Assembly: GCA_036351435.1 (NCBI GenBank)
Contig: JAZBPA010000076.1
Location: forward strand, 1 to 62,214
DNA from: JAAUQA01 sp036351435
GTDB lineage: Bacteria > Pseudomonadota > Gammaproteobacteria > Competibacterales > Competibacteraceae
DNA: 62,214 nucleotides
Direction: 5' to 3'
The notes under the pieces were generated by a model that was not told the DNA's origin, ran no database searches, and saw only the letters and a program-made list of their open reading frames with translations. Positions 58,561 to 62,214 of this stretch are shown here, piece by piece (position 1 is the stretch's first letter; every line of letters begins with the position of its first letter). Both the position numbers and the translations under genes were made by a program.

Positions 58561-60939
58561 ATGAAGTTCAGTGAAAAATGGTTGCGAGAGTGGGTCGATC
58601 CGGCTGTTGGTAGCGATGAATTAGCGGAACAGCTCACCATGGCAGGATTGGAGGTGGACAGTCTAACGGCTGCAGCACCGGATTTTAGCGGTGTCGTTGT
58701 CGGTAGAGTGGTGAGTTTGGCAGCACATCCAGAGGCAGAGCGCCTACAAGTTGCCCAAGTAGATGTCGGGCAAAGCGAAGCGTTGGAAATCGTTTGCGGT
58801 GCGCCGAATGTGCAGATTGGAATGAATGTTCCAGTTGCCCGGATCGGCGCACAGCTACCGACTGGGAAACCCATAAAAGCGACTCGGCTACGCGGTGTAG
58901 AATCTCACGGCATGCTCTGTTCAGCTCAGGAATTGGGTTTGGGAGAAGACGATTCAGGATTGTGGGCGTTACCGACCGATGCCACTATCGGCGCGGATTT
59001 GCGGGAATTACTGCAGCTCAATGATCGGTTGATTGAACTGGATCTCACCCCCAACCGAGGCGATTGCCTCAGTGTGGCGGGTATCGCCCGAGAAGTGGGG
59101 GTACTGAACCGCTGCGAAGTAACACCAATTGCTGTCGAGCCGGTAGAGCCCGTTTTGGATGATAAGTTTCCGGTGACGGTCAGTGACCCAGAGGATTGTG
59201 CGCGTTATGTAGGGCGTGTCATTCGCGGCGTGAATCCAGCGGCGGAGACTCCGCTTTGGATGATTGAGCGGCTGCGGCGGTCGGGATTACGTAGCTTAGG
59301 ACCATTGGTCGACATCACTAACTATGTGATGCTCGAGCTCGGCCAGCCCATGCACGCCTTCGATCTGGATAAACTGACTGATCGAATTGACGTGCGTCGC
59401 GCCAAACCCGATGAAACACTGGAATTGTTGAACGGCAATACAGTAACGCCTGCTAGCGATACTTTGTTAATCACCGATGCCGCTGGCCCATTGGCTCTGG
59501 CCGGCGTTATGGGCGGTCAGTCCAGCGCGGTCGGCGCAGATACGCGTAATGTATTTCTGGAAAGCGCTTTTTTCAGTCCCACAGTGATCGCCGGTCGCGC
59601 TCGTAGCTATGGCTTGCATACCGAATCATCGCACCGGTTTGAACGCGGTGTGGACCCGCAATTACAAATCCGAGCCATGGAGCGGGCGACTCGACTGTTG
59701 TTGGATATCGCTGGCGGTCAAGCAGGTCCGGTAACTGAAGCCGTTTCGCCTGCACATCTTCCGGCGGAACCGGCAATTCGGCTGCGTCCGGAACGGATCG
59801 AACGGTTGCTGGGATTGGCTATCGATTCTCAGCAAGTGCAGGAAATCCTGTTGCGACTCGGCATGGCAGTTGCTCAAGAAAGCAACCATTGGTTGGTCGT
59901 GCCGCCGGCGTTCCGGTTCGATATCACGATTGAAGCCGATCTGATTGAGGAAATTGGGCGCATTTACGGATATAGCCGAATCCCCAGTGACTGCCCCGCC
60001 ACGCGCTTACACATGGCTCCTCAACCGGAAGCCAGAATCAGCCTTGGACGATTACGTGACAGCTTAGTGCAAAGAGGATATCAGGAAGCGATTACTTACA
60101 GCTTCATTGATCCGCTGTTTCATGAGGTGCTTGCTCCTGAGCAAGAACCGCTCCCCTTGGCGAATCCCATCTCTGCTGACCTAGCTCTGATGAGGTCCAA
60201 CCTATGGTCGGGTCTCATTAAGGCAGCGCGGCATAATCAAAAGCGCCAGCAAGAACGGATTCGGTTATTCGAAAGCGGTCTTTGCTTTGTTAACAATGGC
60301 GGCAAACTGGCACAGGAATCTCGTATCGGTGGCGTGGTGTGCGGCCCGATGTTGCCAGAACAATGGAGTAGTGCAAAACAACCGGTGGATTTCTTCGATC
60401 TTAAAGCCGATGTCGAAGCCTTATTGGCGTTGACCGGAAAATCGGAATCGTTCACGTTCGTCGCGGCCCGCCATCCGGCTCTGCATCCGGGCCAGTCAGC
60501 CCGAATTAACAGCGAAACTGCCGCGGTGGGCTGGATTGGTGCTTTGCATCCTACTGTAATGCGCCGATTGGATTTGGAAGGCAAAGTGTTTGTGTTTGAG
60601 TTGCTTGTCGAGGCGGTCCAGCAAGCCAGAGTGCCGCAATTCAACGAACTGTCGAAGTTCCCCGCCAGTCGCCGTGACATCGCCATTGTGGTTGAAGAAA
60701 ACGCACCGGCTCAAGCGGTCCGCGACTGTATTATCACTCATGGTGCCGATTTATTACGCGAGGTTCATTTGTTCGATATTTATCGCGGTAAAGGTGTTCC
60801 AGAGGGTCAAAAAAGTATGGCTTTTGGCTTGATTTTACAAGATTTTTCGCGCAACCTTACGGATCGTGGAGTAGAACAAATTGTGGCTAAAATCGTGACT
60901 GGACTGGAACAACAGTTCGGTGCAAAACTCAGGGTTTAG
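58561..60939 (+). CDS. pheT: phenylalanine-tRNA ligase beta subunit
   Basis: A 792-residue subunit, the usual length. It opens MKFSEKWLREWVDPAVGSDELAEQLTMAGLEVD, then an EMAP-like tRNA-binding fold (VVVGRVVSLAAHPEAERLQVAQVD). The B3/B4 editing region (DLTPNRGDCLSVAGIAREVG), B5 domain and the inactive synthetase-like core (GRIYGYSRIPSDCP, FIDPLFHEV) follow. The C-terminal FDX-ACB domain has FPASRRDIAIVVEENAPAQAV. It follows pheS by 21 bases and ihfA begins five bases after it. Confidence 0.98.
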   Translation: MKFSEKWLREWVDPAVGSDELAEQLTMAGLEVDSLTAAAPDFSGVVVGRVVSLAAHPEAERLQVAQVDVGQSEALEIVCGAPNVQIGMNVPVARIGAQLPTGKPIKATRLRGVESHGMLCSAQELGLGEDDSGLWALPTDATIGADLRELLQLNDRLIELDLTPNRGDCLSVAGIAREVGVLNRCEVTPIAVEPVEPVLDDKFPVTVSDPEDCARYVGRVIRGVNPAAETPLWMIERLRRSGLRSLGPLVDITNYVMLELGQPMHAFDLDKLTDRIDVRRAKPDETLELLNGNTVTPASDTLLITDAAGPLALAGVMGGQSSAVGADTRNVFLESAFFSPTVIAGRARSYGLHTESSHRFERGVDPQLQIRAMERATRLLLDIAGGQAGPVTEAVSPAHLPAEPAIRLRPERIERLLGLAIDSQQVQEILLRLGMAVAQESNHWLVVPPAFRFDITIEADLIEEIGRIYGYSRIPSDCPATRLHMAPQPEARISLGRLRDSLVQRGYQEAITYSFIDPLFHEVLAPEQEPLPLANPISADLALMRSNLWSGLIKAARHNQKRQQERIRLFESGLCFVNNGGKLAQESRIGGVVCGPMLPEQWSSAKQPVDFFDLKADVEALLALTGKSESFTFVAARHPALHPGQSARINSETAAVGWIGALHPTVMRRLDLEGKVFVFELLVEAVQQARVPQFNELSKFPASRRDIAIVVEENAPAQAVRDCIITHGADLLREVHLFDIYRGKGVPEGQKSMAFGLILQDFSRNLTDRGVEQIVAKIVTGLEQQFGAKLRV

Positions 60940-60944
60940 CAGGT

Positions 60945-61247
60945 ATGGCATTAACAAAAGCCGATATGGCCGAACGTCTTTTTACTAAGCTGGGTCTTAA
61001 TAAACGCGAGGCCAAAGAATTAGTGGAAAGTTTTTTTGAAGAAATTCGTAGATCCCTACAACAGGGTGAGCAAGTAAAGCTGTCGGGATTCGGCAACTTT
61101 GATTTAAGAGATAAGAATCAGCGTCCTGGTCGTAACCCTAAGACTGGAGAGGAAATTCCAATCACAGCCAGACGGGTTGTTACGTTTCGTCCGGGGCAAA
61201 AACTCAAGGCTCGAGTGGATGCCTACGAAGGTCAAATTGAGAATTAA
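60945..61247 (+). CDS. ihfA: integration host factor alpha subunit
   Basis: A 100-residue nucleoid protein that bends DNA as a heterodimer with IhfB. ALTKADMAERLFTKLGLNKREAKELVESFFEEIRRSL opens it and GEQVKLSGFGNFDLRDKNQRPGRNPKTGEEIPITARRVVTFRPGQKLK has the DNA-intercalating Pro (NPKTGEEIPI). It is last in the thrS-ihfA operon. IHF also assists sigma-54 promoters such as the one near 1380. Confidence 0.98.
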   Translation: MALTKADMAERLFTKLGLNKREAKELVESFFEEIRRSLQQGEQVKLSGFGNFDLRDKNQRPGRNPKTGEEIPITARRVVTFRPGQKLKARVDAYEGQIEN

Positions 61248-61250
61248 TGT

Positions 61251-61278
61251 TGGCAAGCCGGGGTTCTTTGGATAGAAT
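61251..61278 (+). promoter_or_regulatory. tRNA-Pro promoter
   Basis: TTGGCA (61251-61256) and TAGAAT (61273-61278), each five of six to consensus and 16 bases apart, form a good sigma-70 promoter. The predicted start is near 61285, about 20 bases before the tRNA. Confidence 0.75.
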
Positions 61279-61303
61279 CCGTATTCTGACAAGACGTTAG
61301 AGT

Positions 61304-61384
<81 letters not shown>

Positions 61385-61410
61385 TAAAATTAGATGCTTG
61401 TTAGAAATCA

Positions 61411-61434
61411 AACCGGGCTTATGCCCGGTTTTTT
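61411..61434 (+). terminator. terminator after tRNA-Pro
   Basis: AACCGGGC (61411-61418) pairs with GCCCGGTT (61423-61430) around TTAT, followed by a run of T. A strong intrinsic terminator 28 bases after the tRNA. Confidence 0.85.
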
Positions 61435-61557
61435 GTTTTCGGGATAATCGTTTTGTTCGACCCCCGTTAAACGGTATTGAACTTCTTGGGCAAATAATGC
61501 TTGTTCAATTGACTTTTTCAAACAGGAATGGATTGTTTGCAAACCATCGGGAATGTT

Positions 61558-62214
61558 ATGAGCGATTTGAACAACAATATCGAAAAAACTGATAATTCCC
61601 GTTCTCTCGATCCCGCCCTGGAACGCCGTCGGCAACTGGCTGCGTTAATCCCTGAAGCCTTCTCTGAAGGCAAGGTCGATGTGGCCGCGCTCAAACGCGC
61701 ATTGGGGGAAGATGCCGTCATTGAAAGCGGCGAACGTTATGCGCTCAATTGGGCGGGCAAAGCCGATGCCTATAAGGTTTTGCAAACGCCATCCACCGCC
61801 ACGCTGAGACCAGAACGCGACAAGTCGGTGAATTTCGACCAGGCTCAGCATGTCTTCATTGAGGGTGAAAATCTGGAAGTGCTCAAGGTGTTGCAGAAGG
61901 CGTACTTCGGCAAAGTGAAGCTGATTTATATCGACCCGCCTTACAACACCGGTTCCGACAGTTTCATTTATCCAGATCGTTTTCAGGAAAGCAAGGAAGA
62001 CTACCTCAGGCGCATCGATGACTTGGCCGACGACGGCACGCTGATGCGTGAAGGTTTCTTCCGAGAAAATCGCAAGGAGAACGGCCACTATCACAGCAAT
62101 TGGCTATCGATGATGCTGCCGCGTCTTTACATCGCGCGGAATTTGTTGCGTGAGGATGGATTCATGGTTGTCAGTATCGATGATAACGAACTGCACAATC
62201 TGCGAGCGTTGCAG
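61558..62214 (+). CDS. type III-like site-specific adenine-N6 DNA methyltransferase, N-terminal part
   Basis: The frame runs 219 codons from an ATG at 61558 (preceded by GGGAA) to the window end, so the gene is cut off. The N-terminus includes LDPALERRRQLAALIPEAFSEG and FIEGENLEVLKVLQKAYFGKVKLIYIDPPYNTGSDSF. DPPY (residues 126-129) is the catalytic motif of N6-adenine methyltransferases, and the surrounding text and motif order are typical of type III Mod subunits (motif IV before the SAM motif I). SNWLSMMLPRLYIARNLLREDGFMVVSIDDNE follows. A Res helicase-nuclease gene is expected downstream but not visible. Confidence 0.92.
   Translation, partial: MSDLNNNIEKTDNSRSLDPALERRRQLAALIPEAFSEGKVDVAALKRALGEDAVIESGERYALNWAGKADAYKVLQTPSTATLRPERDKSVNFDQAQHVFIEGENLEVLKVLQKAYFGKVKLIYIDPPYNTGSDSFIYPDRFQESKEDYLRRIDDLADDGTLMREGFFRENRKENGHYHSNWLSMMLPRLYIARNLLREDGFMVVSIDDNELHNLRALQ

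Overview
The window looks like a stretch of chromosome from a gammaproteobacterium. The evidence is gene order: rpsB-tsf-pyrH-frr-uppS-cdsA-dxr-rseP-bamA-skp-lpxD-fabZ-lpxA-lpxB-rnhB on the minus strand with map-glnD divergent, and thrS-infC-rpmI-rplT-pheS-pheT-ihfA on the plus strand. Lipid A and BamA genes mark a Gram-negative cell. Propionyl-CoA carboxylase, a PduO-type cobalamin adenosyltransferase, an OFA-type transporter and choice-of-anchor L surface proteins would fit a Competibacter-like lineage, but that placement is inference and the genus cannot be fixed from the sequence alone.

Layout. 1-3.5 kb: the tail of a DUF4202 gene, a periplasmic solute-binding protein, then a gene-poor AT-rich stretch with a good sigma-54 promoter match. 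That promoter leads into a short cysteine-rich protein carrying only a histidine-kinase phosphoacceptor helix, followed by an OFA-family major facilitator. 3.5-9.8 kb (minus): pepN, two paralogous choice-of-anchor L exported proteins and a D-2-hydroxyacid dehydrogenase. 10-15.4 kb (plus): hemH, an orphan membrane-fusion protein and a transmembrane Ser/Thr kinase ending in six MORN repeats. 15.4-17.6 kb (minus): a pilin-like protein with a HAMP membrane protein, a small PLDc_N-like membrane protein and a hotdog thioesterase. 17.8-20.6 kb: a 923-residue exported protein of unknown function.

20.6-38.5 kb is core housekeeping: the translation, isoprenoid, phospholipid, outer-membrane assembly and lipid A operon, with map-glnD diverging. 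38.5-46 kb is surface biology: an exported protein with five tandem 55-residue repeats, two overlapping glycosyltransferase genes, a methyltransferase and a flippase-like membrane protein. 46-50 kb holds pccB-pccA. 50-54 kb holds an exported cysteine-rich unknown, an MltD-like lytic transglycosylase, an AraC regulator and the cobalamin adenosyltransferase. 54-61.4 kb holds tRNA-Val, the thrS-ihfA operon and tRNA-Pro. The window ends inside a type III-like adenine methyltransferase just downstream of tRNA-Pro, a common place for an island to begin.

The least ordinary content is (i) a WFLD/NGN repeat module with a conserved cysteine pair shared by three exported proteins at two loci, (ii) the lone phosphoacceptor-helix protein behind a sigma-54 promoter, and (iii) the kinase-MORN fusion. 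No CRISPR array, rRNA gene, insertion sequence or complete phage was seen.
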